Below, piece after piece: positions 1-5,896 of a DNA stretch of 6,861 nucleotides. Where the stretch lies: contig JABJQE010000036.1 in assembly GCA_018663565.1 (NCBI GenBank), positions 1-6,861 on the forward strand, written 5' to 3'. This DNA comes from Phycisphaerae bacterium. GTDB taxonomy: Bacteria > Planctomycetota > Phycisphaerae > Phycisphaerales > SM1A02. A program made the position numbers and the translations under genes. The notes under the pieces were generated by a model that was given only the letters and a program-made list of their open reading frames with translations, did no database searches and was not told the origin of the DNA. The first letter of the stretch is position 1, and each line of letters begins with the position of its first letter.

Positions 1-4
1 AAAA

Positions 5-34
5 TCACCTCCAAGCCGCGAAGCTTGGAGGTGA
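5..34 (-). terminator. 12-bp perfect hairpin, possible minus-strand terminator
   Basis: The arm TCACCTCCAAGC (5-16) is the exact reverse complement of GCTTGGAGGTGA (23-34), with the six-base loop CGCGAA. Bases 1-4 are AAAA, so read on the minus strand the stem is followed by at least four T residues, the form of a Rho-independent terminator for transcription running leftward. On the plus strand the stem is followed by a purine-rich tract, so it would be a poor terminator in that direction. No minus-strand gene is visible to its right, so what it would terminate is unknown. The window edge hides whether the T run is longer. Confidence 0.5.
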
Positions 35-142
35 CGGAAGAGAAGAGAAGGAAGTCTTTTCCCGGAATATGGGAACTGCAATCAGTCTCCGCATTCTTTA
101 TCGGATCTCTTTACTGTCCAACCTTGAAACTAACTGAAAAAA

Positions 143-152
143 CTTTGCAAAG
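143..152. repeat. 10-bp perfect palindrome CTTTGCAAAG
   Basis: The sequence CTTTGCAAAG reads the same on both strands and lies about 150 bases upstream of the proposed -35 box of glpKD, next to an A-rich tract. Such dyads can be operator half-sites, but a 10-bp palindrome also arises by chance and no second copy was noticed nearby. Confidence 0.25.
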
Positions 153-304
153 GGAGCAAACTCTGTAGCCACCATTTGTCCACGACCTTTGCACGCTCAG
201 ATGGTGAAAAGCGTTGGAAACGACTGTGGAATAGGCACTTCGGCGTGCTATGTGTCGGGTGTATTTGGGAGGAGTTGTTGTGGCTCATTTGCGTAGTGTT
301 CGCA

Positions 305-334
305 TTGACAGTGGCTTGTGAAAAAATTGATATT
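305..334 (+). promoter_or_regulatory. Candidate sigma-70-type promoter for glpKD
   Basis: A perfect -35 box TTGACA (305-310) is followed, after an 18-base spacer with an A run, by GATATT (329-334), which matches the TATAAT consensus at four of six positions. A start of transcription near 341 would leave a leader of about 60 bases before the GTG start of glpK. The same arrangement, TTGACA, 18 bases and GATACT, occurs before the TPR gene, which makes both more credible. Confidence 0.55.
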
Positions 335-391
335 TTGTATGGTGGTCACGCGTATCAATTCTGGTGTTGCGGTGCCCTGATGTCATATGGG

Positions 392-397
392 AGAAGG
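392..397 (+). promoter_or_regulatory. Ribosome binding site that decides the glpK start
   Basis: AGAAGG lies five bases before the GTG at 403. This favours the GTG at 403 over the earlier in-frame GTG at 364, which has no comparable purine-rich site and would add 13 residues (LRCPDVIWEKDQ and a start Met) unlike the family's N-terminus. Confidence 0.7.
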
Positions 398-402
398 ATC
401 AA

Positions 403-1908
403 GTGGGAATTCTATTGGCGATCGATTCGGGGACGAGTAGTTGTCGTACCGTGGCGTTTGATCTTGCGGGGCAGATTCAATCATGTGCGCAAGTAGAACT
501 TACGCAGTGCTTTCCGCAGGCTGGATGGGTGGAGCATGACCCCATAGAGACTCGTGATCTTCAGTTGCAGACGCTGGGGCAAGTGGTCAAGCAGCTTGGT
601 CGGCGGGCTGATGAGATCATTGGCATTGGAATTACAAATCAGCGAGAAACTGTGCTTCTGTGGGACCGCCGTACTGGCCAGCCAATTTACAACGCCATTG
701 TCTGGCAAGATCGACGGACGACCGAATCCATGGAGGCGCTTCACGATCAGCCGGGGGTGGCTGATCTTGTGGCAGATCGAACTGGGCTTGTCTTGGACCC
801 TTATTTCTCAGCGAGCAAGATCAAGTGGGTGCTTGACCACGTAGACGGAAGCCGGTCTGCCGCGAGAGCGGGGCACTTGGCGTGTGGCACTATTGAGTGC
901 TGGCTGTTGTGGTGCCTCACACAGGGCGAAACTCATGCCACCGATGTCAGTAATGCGTCGCGGACCATGTTGTTTGATATCAACCGCATGTGTTGGGATG
1001 AGGACTTGCTCGCACATTTTGATATTCCCCCGTCGCTTTTGCCAGAAGTGGTGCCATGCAATGGTGACTTTGGCGCGGTCGCCGGCTATGACGGGCTGCG
1101 TGTGCATGGATTGATCGGTGATCAGCAGTCCGCCTTGTTTGGTCAGGGATGTATACAGACCGGAGATGTCAAAGCGACCTATGGAACGGGCTGCTTTCTA
1201 TTGATGAATACGGGGCATCAGAAGTCTCAAAGCAGCCATGGCTTGTTGTCGACTGTGGCCTGGCAACTCGAGGGAGAGTCCCCGACCTATGCGCTCGAGG
1301 GCAGTGTCTTCATGGGTGGCGCTTCTATTCAGTGGCTGCGGGATGGGCTCAAAATTATTGATTCTGCTGTAGATGTCAACGCGTTGGCGGCTTCTGTGCC
1401 AGATACCGATGGGGTCGTGATGGTGCCGGCATTCGCAGGTCTTGGCGCGCCAGAGTGGGACGCATGGGGACGGGCTGCAATCTTCGGCATGACGCGTGGG
1501 ACTACCGACGCTCATATTGCCCGCGCGACGCTCGAAGGCATTGCGTGGAGCGTACGTGATGTGCTTATAGCCATGGAACAAGATGCTGGTCTGTCACTCA
1601 GAGAGATTCGAGTTGATGGTGGTGCTGCGGCGAGTGATCTTCTGATGCAAATGCAATCCGATGTCATTGATGCATCCGTTCTTCGGCCGAATATGCTTGA
1701 GGCAACGGCCTGGGGAGCGGCGGCCATGGCAGGTTTGGGAGCGGGCGTGTATTCATCGGTGAATGAAATCACTGGACACTGGGCACTCGACCGTCGATTT
1801 GATCCGAATGTCGATTCTGATCACCGGCTCAAGAAGCTGCAATGGTGGCAACGCGCAGTAGACCGAGTTCGAGGGTGGGCCAAGGAGGATGACGCGGATG
1901 CGAAATGA
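403..1908 (+). CDS. glpK: Glycerol kinase
   Basis: ATP-dependent phosphorylation of glycerol to sn-glycerol-3-phosphate in the cytoplasm, the entry step of glycerol catabolism. The 501-residue product has the length of E. coli GlpK. FGGY-kinase motifs appear in order: ATP/phosphate loop IDSGTSS (7-13), NQRET (79-83, glycerol-contacting Arg-Glu), WQDRRT (101-106), DPYFSASKIKW (132-142), TDVSNASRTMLFDI (180-193), GDQQSALFGQ (239-248, with D240 the likely catalytic base), YGTGCFLL (260-267), EGSVFMGGASIQWLRD (299-314), AGLGAPEWDAWGR (345-357), DGGAAASDLLMQ (405-416) and ATAWGAAAMAGL (434-445). The GTG at 403 is chosen because AGAAGG precedes it and the protein then begins MGILLAIDSGT, as the family does. 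The region before GDQQ reads AGYDGLRVHGLIG and lacks the GGKGGTR-type loop that binds fructose-1,6-bisphosphate in the E. coli enzyme, so that feedback is probably absent (inference). It is the first gene of an operon with glpD. Confidence 0.97.
   Translation: MGILLAIDSGTSSCRTVAFDLAGQIQSCAQVELTQCFPQAGWVEHDPIETRDLQLQTLGQVVKQLGRRADEIIGIGITNQRETVLLWDRRTGQPIYNAIVWQDRRTTESMEALHDQPGVADLVADRTGLVLDPYFSASKIKWVLDHVDGSRSAARAGHLACGTIECWLLWCLTQGETHATDVSNASRTMLFDINRMCWDEDLLAHFDIPPSLLPEVVPCNGDFGAVAGYDGLRVHGLIGDQQSALFGQGCIQTGDVKATYGTGCFLLMNTGHQKSQSSHGLLSTVAWQLEGESPTYALEGSVFMGGASIQWLRDGLKIIDSAVDVNALAASVPDTDGVVMVPAFAGLGAPEWDAWGRAAIFGMTRGTTDAHIARATLEGIAWSVRDVLIAMEQDAGLSLREIRVDGGAAASDLLMQMQSDVIDASVLRPNMLEATAWGAAAMAGLGAGVYSSVNEITGHWALDRRFDPNVDSDHRLKKLQWWQRAVDRVRGWAKEDDADAK
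1882..1888 (+). promoter_or_regulatory. Consensus Shine-Dalgarno AAGGAGG for glpD inside glpK
   Basis: AAGGAGG sits within the last codons of glpK. It directly abuts the ATG at 1889 (no spacer) and lies nine bases before the in-frame ATG at 1898. Ribosomes need a spacer of several bases, so the ATG at 1898 is the better start. The site inside the glpK reading frame suggests translational coupling of the two genes. Confidence 0.75.
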
Positions 1909-3490
1909 AGTATTGGCCGCCACAACGAATGGACGATTTGATGTCATTGTGATTGGTGGTGGCGCAAGCGGCCTTGGTGTCGCTCTCGATGCAGTATCTC
2001 GCGGGTATTCGACACTGCTGCTTGAACAGGCTGATTTTGGGAGTGGAACAAGTAGTCGTTCTACGAAATTGGTACATGGCGGCGTGCGGTATCTCCAGCA
2101 AGGGAATATTTCACTTGTTCGTGAGGCCCTGCACGAGCGTGGCCTTCTGTATCAGAATGCGCCGCACTTGGTCACGAATCTGGCCTTTGTTGTGCCGCGG
2201 TACAAGTGGTGGGAGGGGCCGTTTTATGGAATCGGTCTCAAGCTTTATGACTTGCTTGCGGGCAAACTCAACTTGGCGAAGTCACGCAGCCTGAATGTAG
2301 ATGAGACGCTTGCGGCGATTCCGAATCTTGAATCTGATGGGCTCGATGGTGGTACGGAATATCACGATGGGCAGTTTGACGATGCACGAATGTGCACCAC
2401 ACTCGTCCGGACTGCTCGGGATCTTGGTGCGGTAATGGTCAATCGTGCCGCCGTCATAGGGCTCGAGCACGATGAGGACGGGCACGTATGTGGTGTTCGG
2501 TTCAAGGATGGCGAATTGGGCAACGAGCATATGGCCCACGCGAAGGTTGTGGTGAACGCGACGGGTGTGTTCGCCAACTCTGTGAGGCGGATGGATGATG
2601 CCCAGGCCGAGTCAGTGGTGGCTCCAAGCCGCGGTGTACACCTGGTATTGGATCAGTCATTTCTTGCTGGTGATACTGCCATCATGGTGCCGCATACCGA
2701 CGACGGCCGAGTACTCTTTGTGATTCCGTGGCACGAACGGTGCTTGGTGGGCACGACCGATGCGTTGGCGCCGGAGCCAATCATGGAGCCTCGAGCAATG
2801 GATGATGAGGTGGAGTTCATCCTGCGGAATGCGGCTCGATATCTCGATCGGGATCCCACACGCGATGACATTCTTTGTGTGTTTGCGGGCTTGCGCCCGT
2901 TGGTGCGGCATGAAGGGCAGGCTACGAAGAAGATCTCACGGGAACATGAGGTGCTGGTTTCGCAGCATGGTCTTGTGAGCATCATCGGTGGGAAGTGGAC
3001 GACCTATCGCAAGATGGCGGACGATGTGATGGATCATGCGATTGATGTGGGTGGTCTTGATCGCGGAGCGTGCGTGACAGAATCTCTCCGGTTACGCGGG
3101 TGGCTCGATCGGGAAGATGATGCAATGCCAGACCAGAACTGGCTGCGGGTGTATGGGGCCGATTGCTCAGAAGTGATGGCAGTGTGTGATGAAGTAGATC
3201 GCGGGCATGAACTTCTGCATGAGCGATTGCCCTATCTACGCGGTGCTGTCGTGCATGCGGCGCGGCACGAGCAGGCCTTACGCGTTGAGGATGTCTTGTC
3301 GCGGCGGACGCGAGCGTTGTTGCTCGATGCGCGAGCTGCGGGGGAGTGTGCTCGGGACGTGGCTGAATTGCTTGCTGGTGAGCTTGGGCGTGATGCTGAC
3401 TGGATTGCGAAGGAAACTGCTGCGTTTGAGGAGTTGGCTCAGGGGTATCGGGTCGCGGACTCGTCGCGGGGGAGCGGACTGAGTCATTGA
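1898..3490 (+). CDS. glpD: FAD-dependent glycerol-3-phosphate dehydrogenase
   Basis: Oxidises sn-glycerol-3-phosphate to dihydroxyacetone phosphate with FAD, feeding electrons to membrane quinones. Family members are peripheral inner-membrane enzymes. Of its 530 residues, the N-terminus carries the dinucleotide-binding fold VIGGGASGLGVALDA (18-32) with the acidic end of strand 2 at LLLEQ (40-44). Next come the GlpD signature FGSGTSSRSTKLVHGGVRYL (47-66), YHDGQFDDARM (155-165), NATGVFA (220-226), WHERCLVGTTDA (278-289), FAGLRPLV (329-336, likely substrate-binding Arg) and the FAD-binding end SIIGGKWTTYRKMAD (361-375). The rest is the C-terminal alpha-helical cap domain, with DVLSRRTR at 465-472. 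Length is slightly above the 501 residues of E. coli GlpD and normal for the family. The ATG at 1898 is preferred over 1889 on ribosome-site spacing, giving an 11-base overlap with glpK. The pairing of kinase and dehydrogenase makes a complete glycerol-to-DHAP route. The aerobic (glpD) rather than anaerobic (glpA) type is suggested by the single-chain form and absence of glpB/glpC here. Confidence 0.96.
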   Translation: MRNEVLAATTNGRFDVIVIGGGASGLGVALDAVSRGYSTLLLEQADFGSGTSSRSTKLVHGGVRYLQQGNISLVREALHERGLLYQNAPHLVTNLAFVVPRYKWWEGPFYGIGLKLYDLLAGKLNLAKSRSLNVDETLAAIPNLESDGLDGGTEYHDGQFDDARMCTTLVRTARDLGAVMVNRAAVIGLEHDEDGHVCGVRFKDGELGNEHMAHAKVVVNATGVFANSVRRMDDAQAESVVAPSRGVHLVLDQSFLAGDTAIMVPHTDDGRVLFVIPWHERCLVGTTDALAPEPIMEPRAMDDEVEFILRNAARYLDRDPTRDDILCVFAGLRPLVRHEGQATKKISREHEVLVSQHGLVSIIGGKWTTYRKMADDVMDHAIDVGGLDRGACVTESLRLRGWLDREDDAMPDQNWLRVYGADCSEVMAVCDEVDRGHELLHERLPYLRGAVVHAARHEQALRVEDVLSRRTRALLLDARAAGECARDVAELLAGELGRDADWIAKETAAFEELAQGYRVADSSRGSGLSH

Positions 3491-3499
3491 AGTTCCCTT

Positions 3500-3562
3500 T
3501 TTGCAGCAGCGGAAGAGGGGGCTACGTGTTGGTCGGAACAGCAGGGCATTCGCTGCTGCAAA
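3500..3562. repeat. 12-bp inverted repeat between glpD and tRNA-Arg
   Basis: TTTGCAGCAGCG (3500-3511) is the exact reverse complement of CGCTGCTGCAAA (3551-3562), with 39 bases between the arms. It lies ten bases after the glpD stop and ends ten bases before the tRNA 3' end, so transcripts from both sides could fold it. Neither strand has a T run after the structure, so it is not a classical intrinsic terminator. It may stabilise 3' ends, block convergent transcription, or be a protein-binding site. Confidence 0.6.
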
Positions 3563-3566
3563 TGCC
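3545..3566 (-). other. Local hairpin downstream of tRNA-Arg
   Basis: GGCATT (3545-3550) pairs perfectly with AATGCC (3561-3566) around a ten-base loop that contains most of the right arm of the larger inverted repeat, so the two folds exclude each other. On the minus strand it starts seven bases after the mature tRNA end and could serve as a termination or 3' processing structure, although no T run follows it. Confidence 0.4.
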
Positions 3567-3572
3567 GAACAA

Positions 3573-3646
3573 CACCCCGGGCAGGATTCGAACCTACGAC
3601 CTGAGCTTTAGGAAAGCTCCGCTCTATCCAACTGAGCTACCGGGGC
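3573..3646 (-). tRNA. tRNA-Arg (anticodon CCU)
   Basis: The reverse complement folds as a complete 74-base cloverleaf. The acceptor stem is GCCCCGG with CCGGGGU (a G1-U72 wobble closes the end). The D stem is GCUC/GAGC with AGUUGG in the loop. The anticodon stem GAGCU/AGCUC is perfect and closes the loop UUCCUAA, so the anticodon is CCU (3610-3612). The T arm is GUAGG/CCUGC with loop UUCGAAU. The discriminator base is G73. It reads AGG arginine codons, which occur in both glpD and the TPR gene. The CCA tail is not encoded (the next bases are TT), so tRNA nucleotidyltransferase must add it. It begins 37 bases after the HD-GYP stop on the same strand, so it may be co-transcribed with that gene or use a promoter inside its 3' end. 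None was recognised. Confidence 0.95.
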
Positions 3647-3683
3647 AAAGAGCCGCCCCATGGTAGCACTCTACGAGGTGTGC

Positions 3684-4358
3684 TTAGGCGCAGTGTCGTT
3701 GTGACTGGAGGCGGTCAAAGACCATTTCAATGAAGGCACCGGCGATGTCGGGGTCGAATTGTGATCCGGCGCATCGGCGTATCTCGGAGAGTGAAAGGAA
3801 TTCGGGTCGGCGACGCTCGTAGGATCGCATGGCGGTGATGGCGTCCCATGTGTCAACCACGGCGATGATGCGTGATTCAAGGGGGATGTCTGTGCTATCA
3901 AGACCAGTTGGGTATCCATCCCCATCCCACCGCTCATGGTGGAAGTGGACGATGTCAACGATGTCGTCAAAGGTCGGATCGGACCGAAGAATCTCAGCAC
4001 CCGTGGCAGCGTGCGACCTGATTTCGGCGTACTCCTCATCAGTCAAACGATCGGGTTTCTGCAGGATGGTTCGTCGCGTACGTAGCTTGCCAATGTCATG
4101 CAGATAGGCCGCAAGTCGAAGCCGCTTGAGTGTGTCTGCATCAAGTCCAAGCCAGTGGCCAAGTGAAGTCGCAGCCGCGGCGACACGTCCGCAATGGCGG
4201 GCTGAAGCAGGGTCCCAGGCAGCGAGTTGTTTGAGCAGCGTATGTGCTGCTTCGGGCAAATCTGTCCCACTGTCCAGCGGGCTGTGGGCTCGGGGGGACG
4301 ACTCAGGGTCCGGAATGGTTACGATGGGAGGTGTGTCGTCGTGGAACTGGAAACTCAT
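3684..4358 (-). CDS. Stand-alone HD-GYP domain protein, probable c-di-GMP phosphodiesterase
   Basis: Of 224 residues, the first 35 or so are Pro/Ser/Asp-rich and likely disordered; the rest is one HD-GYP domain. Metal and catalytic motifs are all present: H55 in RHCGRV, HDIGK (87-91), H116 in SHAATGAEIL, HHERWDGDGYP (140-150), D169 in VVDTWDAIT, and FDPDIAGAF (201-209). Proteins of this type hydrolyse cyclic di-GMP to pGpG or GMP in the cytoplasm. Residue 51, four before H55, is Ala. Some trinuclear-iron members have Glu there, so a two-metal centre is more likely (inference from family knowledge). There is no receiver, PAS, GAF or membrane segment, so its input signal must come from a partner or from expression. 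The ATG at 4358 is preceded by AGGAGC with a seven-base spacer. It is divergent from the TPR gene and upstream of tRNA-Arg. Substrate choice (c-di-GMP or another nucleotide) cannot be settled from sequence. Confidence 0.92.
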   Translation of the reverse strand: MSFQFHDDTPPIVTIPDPESSPRAHSPLDSGTDLPEAAHTLLKQLAAWDPASARHCGRVAAAATSLGHWLGLDADTLKRLRLAAYLHDIGKLRTRRTILQKPDRLTDEEYAEIRSHAATGAEILRSDPTFDDIVDIVHFHHERWDGDGYPTGLDSTDIPLESRIIAVVDTWDAITAMRSYERRRPEFLSLSEIRRCAGSQFDPDIAGAFIEMVFDRLQSQRHCA

Positions 4359-4365
4359 GCTGTGG

Positions 4366-4371
4366 GCTCCT
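4366..4371 (-). promoter_or_regulatory. Ribosome binding site of the HD-GYP gene
   Basis: On the minus strand AGGAGC lies seven bases before the ATG at 4358. It supports this start, and the downstream N-terminal residues are low-complexity rather than domain sequence. No clear -35/-10 pair for this gene was found in the 155-base divergent region. Confidence 0.65.
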
Positions 4372-4450
4372 AGCGGGGGCGATCACGGTGAGAAGCACCC
4401 CGGTGGGGCATCCCTTTCGTCATTCATGGCCTCCCGATGAGGTTTGAGGG

Positions 4451-4480
4451 TTGACATGGGCGGATTGACCTACTGATACT
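4451..4480 (+). promoter_or_regulatory. Candidate promoter for the TPR gene
   Basis: TTGACA (4451-4456) is followed after 18 bases by GATACT (4475-4480), four of six matches to TATAAT. Transcription starting near 4487 leaves a short leader of about 27 bases before the ATG at 4514. A second TTGAC occurs at 4465-4469, too close to the -10 to act as its -35. The arrangement matches that before glpK. Confidence 0.5.
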
Positions 4481-4513
4481 GCTCGTTGGGATGATGGAGT
4501 TTGAAAGGGCGCA

Positions 4514-5896
4514 ATGGAATCAACGCACAGTTATGACGATCAGCTTGGCGAAACCGAATCGTCGCCTGATGATTCTCTTTCCGAGAGCCTCATCCTTGAG
4601 CTTGGCGGATCTGGGGCTGTCAAAGCGACCGACTTGGAGTTTGAACAGCTGATTCGGGAGAACCAGCTGGAAGAGTCAGACGTGGCGGCTCCCGGGCTCG
4701 AAGTGTTGCCACCAGACCAATCTGCCGGCATGAACGAGTGGTATATGTACGGTGTCGAGTTGATTCGCCGAGCGAGTTGGCAGTCCGCACCTGCAGCATT
4801 TGAGCACGCGATCTCGGCGGACACCGAACAAAGTACAGTTCGGTCCGCGCGGGTGATGGCATGTCTGGGCTACACACTGATGAAGTCTGGCCGCCCTGAA
4901 GAGAGCATCCCGCAGTACCGCGCCGCACTAGAGCGTGTGCCCGATATGGCAGGGGCCCATACTGGTCTCGCGGCCGCGACACTTCAAGTCGACGATCAGG
5001 TAGCAGCAATGGAGGCCTTCGCTGAGGCCATACGGGTTGTGACAAGGAGCGTCCCGCTTCACTTCAATTATGGCAACCTGCTCGCTGCTGCCGGTCGTCA
5101 CGACGAGGCGAAGGCAGCTTTCTTTGCGGCACTAGCCCTAGACCAACAGCATCTGCCATCGCTGATCAATCTTGGCGTACTTCATGCCAAGCAAGGTCGA
5201 CTTGATGATGCGATCGATGCATTCACGCGGGCGTGCAAGATGCCCGGCCAAAAGCGTCGGGCTCAATTCAACATGGGTCTTGTACTTGGCCGGCTCAAAC
5301 GGTGGGGCGAGGCGATACAGGTCTTGCGGGTCTTGATGGATGACTACCCGGACGCGACGCGGCCGCGAATCCTCGCCGCCCGAGTTTTGCGGTGTGCCAG
5401 CCGAGGGCTTGAGGCGATCGAAATCCTCGACAACTACATGGAGTGGCCGTCACGGCGGGCTCCTGCGTGCGAACTGCTCGGTCTTGTTCATCATGACCTG
5501 GGTAACTCGGATCAGGCCATGGCATTTTGGCGTGAAGCGCTTGCTGCCGATCCATCCTTCGTACGTGTCCATGTACATATTGCCCGGGCACGTCTTTGCG
5601 ACGGTGAGATTACAGAGGCCGACGTAGCCATTCAGGCAGCAATTGAGTTGCGGCCCGAACGAGCGGCTTCTTGGACAGTGTCCGGGCAGATTGACTTTGC
5701 TCGCGACCGATTTGATCGAGCGATTAAATCGCTTGAACGGGCGATCGAACTCAATCCGAAAGATGCAGAGGCGCAGTATTGGCTTGGTCGATCACACCTG
5801 AGCAAGGGCAGCATGATCGGGGCGCTTCGGCAGTGTGAACAACTTGAAGCGATGTGCCCCAAGCTTGCTGCTCGGCTGCGTGCTCGGGTGTATTGA
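4514..5896 (+). CDS. Tetratricopeptide-repeat protein of unknown role
   Basis: The 460 residues have no signal peptide or membrane segment, so the protein is probably cytoplasmic. Residues 1-70 are acidic and Ser-rich and look disordered. From about residue 74 to 450 the chain is made of about ten or eleven 34-residue-type TPR units. Clear examples are GYTLMKSGRPEESIPQYRAAL (start 119), YGNLLAAAGRHDEAKAAFFA (186-205), LGVLHAKQGRLDDAIDAFTR (220-239), MGLVLGRLKRWGEAIQVLRV (254-273), LGLVHHDLGNSDQAMAFWRE (322-341), FARDRFDRAIKSLERAIELN (395-414) and a last unit near 418-449. TPR arrays form a superhelical scaffold for binding other proteins; no catalytic domain is attached. The ATG at 4514 has AAAGGG four bases upstream, a slightly short spacer. 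The gene is divergent from the HD-GYP gene, which could mean joint regulation, but no functional link is shown. Its stop codon abuts that of the DUF308 gene on the other strand. Confidence 0.87.
   Translation: MESTHSYDDQLGETESSPDDSLSESLILELGGSGAVKATDLEFEQLIRENQLEESDVAAPGLEVLPPDQSAGMNEWYMYGVELIRRASWQSAPAAFEHAISADTEQSTVRSARVMACLGYTLMKSGRPEESIPQYRAALERVPDMAGAHTGLAAATLQVDDQVAAMEAFAEAIRVVTRSVPLHFNYGNLLAAAGRHDEAKAAFFAALALDQQHLPSLINLGVLHAKQGRLDDAIDAFTRACKMPGQKRRAQFNMGLVLGRLKRWGEAIQVLRVLMDDYPDATRPRILAARVLRCASRGLEAIEILDNYMEWPSRRAPACELLGLVHHDLGNSDQAMAFWREALAADPSFVRVHVHIARARLCDGEITEADVAIQAAIELRPERAASWTVSGQIDFARDRFDRAIKSLERAIELNPKDAEAQYWLGRSHLSKGSMIGALRQCEQLEAMCPKLAARLRARVY

Larger units (their letters stand above)
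1..304. other. Non-coding stretch upstream of the glpKD promoter
   Basis: No convincing gene lies in these roughly 300 bases on either strand. What can be seen is a strong hairpin at 5-34, a purine-rich tract at 36-54, a short dyad TTCCC/GGGAA at 59-75, a perfect 10-bp palindrome at 143-152, and a small hairpin at 231-251 (ATA-G-GCAC paired with GTGCTAT, one bulged base, loop TTCGGC). Possible reading frames at 69-137 (22 codons), 201-296 (31 codons) and 176-496 lack a well-placed ribosome binding site. The stretch may be a spacer, hold operators for the glycerol operon, or encode a small RNA. The sequence alone does not decide between these. Confidence 0.5.

Noticed and set aside
1..34. TCACCTCC could be the 3' end of a 16S rRNA gene.
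   Set aside because: The bases before it are AAAA rather than the conserved GGCTGGA, and those after it are AAGCC rather than TTTCT; the match is explained by the hairpin.
69..137. A 22-codon plus-strand reading frame starting ATG after a purine-rich tract.
   Set aside because: The nearest purine-rich site (46-54) is about 14 bases upstream, too far, and the short hydrophobic peptide has no other support.
176..496. A 106-codon plus-strand reading frame with a hydrophobic Cys/Trp-rich stretch upstream of and overlapping glpK.
   Set aside because: It starts with TTG without a suitably spaced ribosome site, spans the proposed promoter and leader, overlaps the glpK coding region by about 94 bases and resembles no family I know.
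1198..1581. A 127-codon minus-strand reading frame inside glpK, with similar long frames opposite glpD and the TPR gene.
   Set aside because: These lie wholly inside strongly supported genes, are Cys/His/Arg-rich without family resemblance, and are explained as shadow frames.
3491..3566. A Rho-independent terminator for glpKD.
   Set aside because: The inverted repeat is real, but no T run follows either hairpin on the plus strand; the T run lies before the structure.
3573..3646. The tRNA as an integration site of a mobile element.
   Set aside because: No integrase gene and no repeated copy of the tRNA 3' end was seen in the window.
4383..4427. A 14-codon minus-strand reading frame upstream of the HD-GYP gene with GGGAGG before its ATG, a possible leader peptide.
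   Set aside because: The spacer between GGGAGG and the ATG is only two bases, and the peptide has no codon run that would suggest attenuation.
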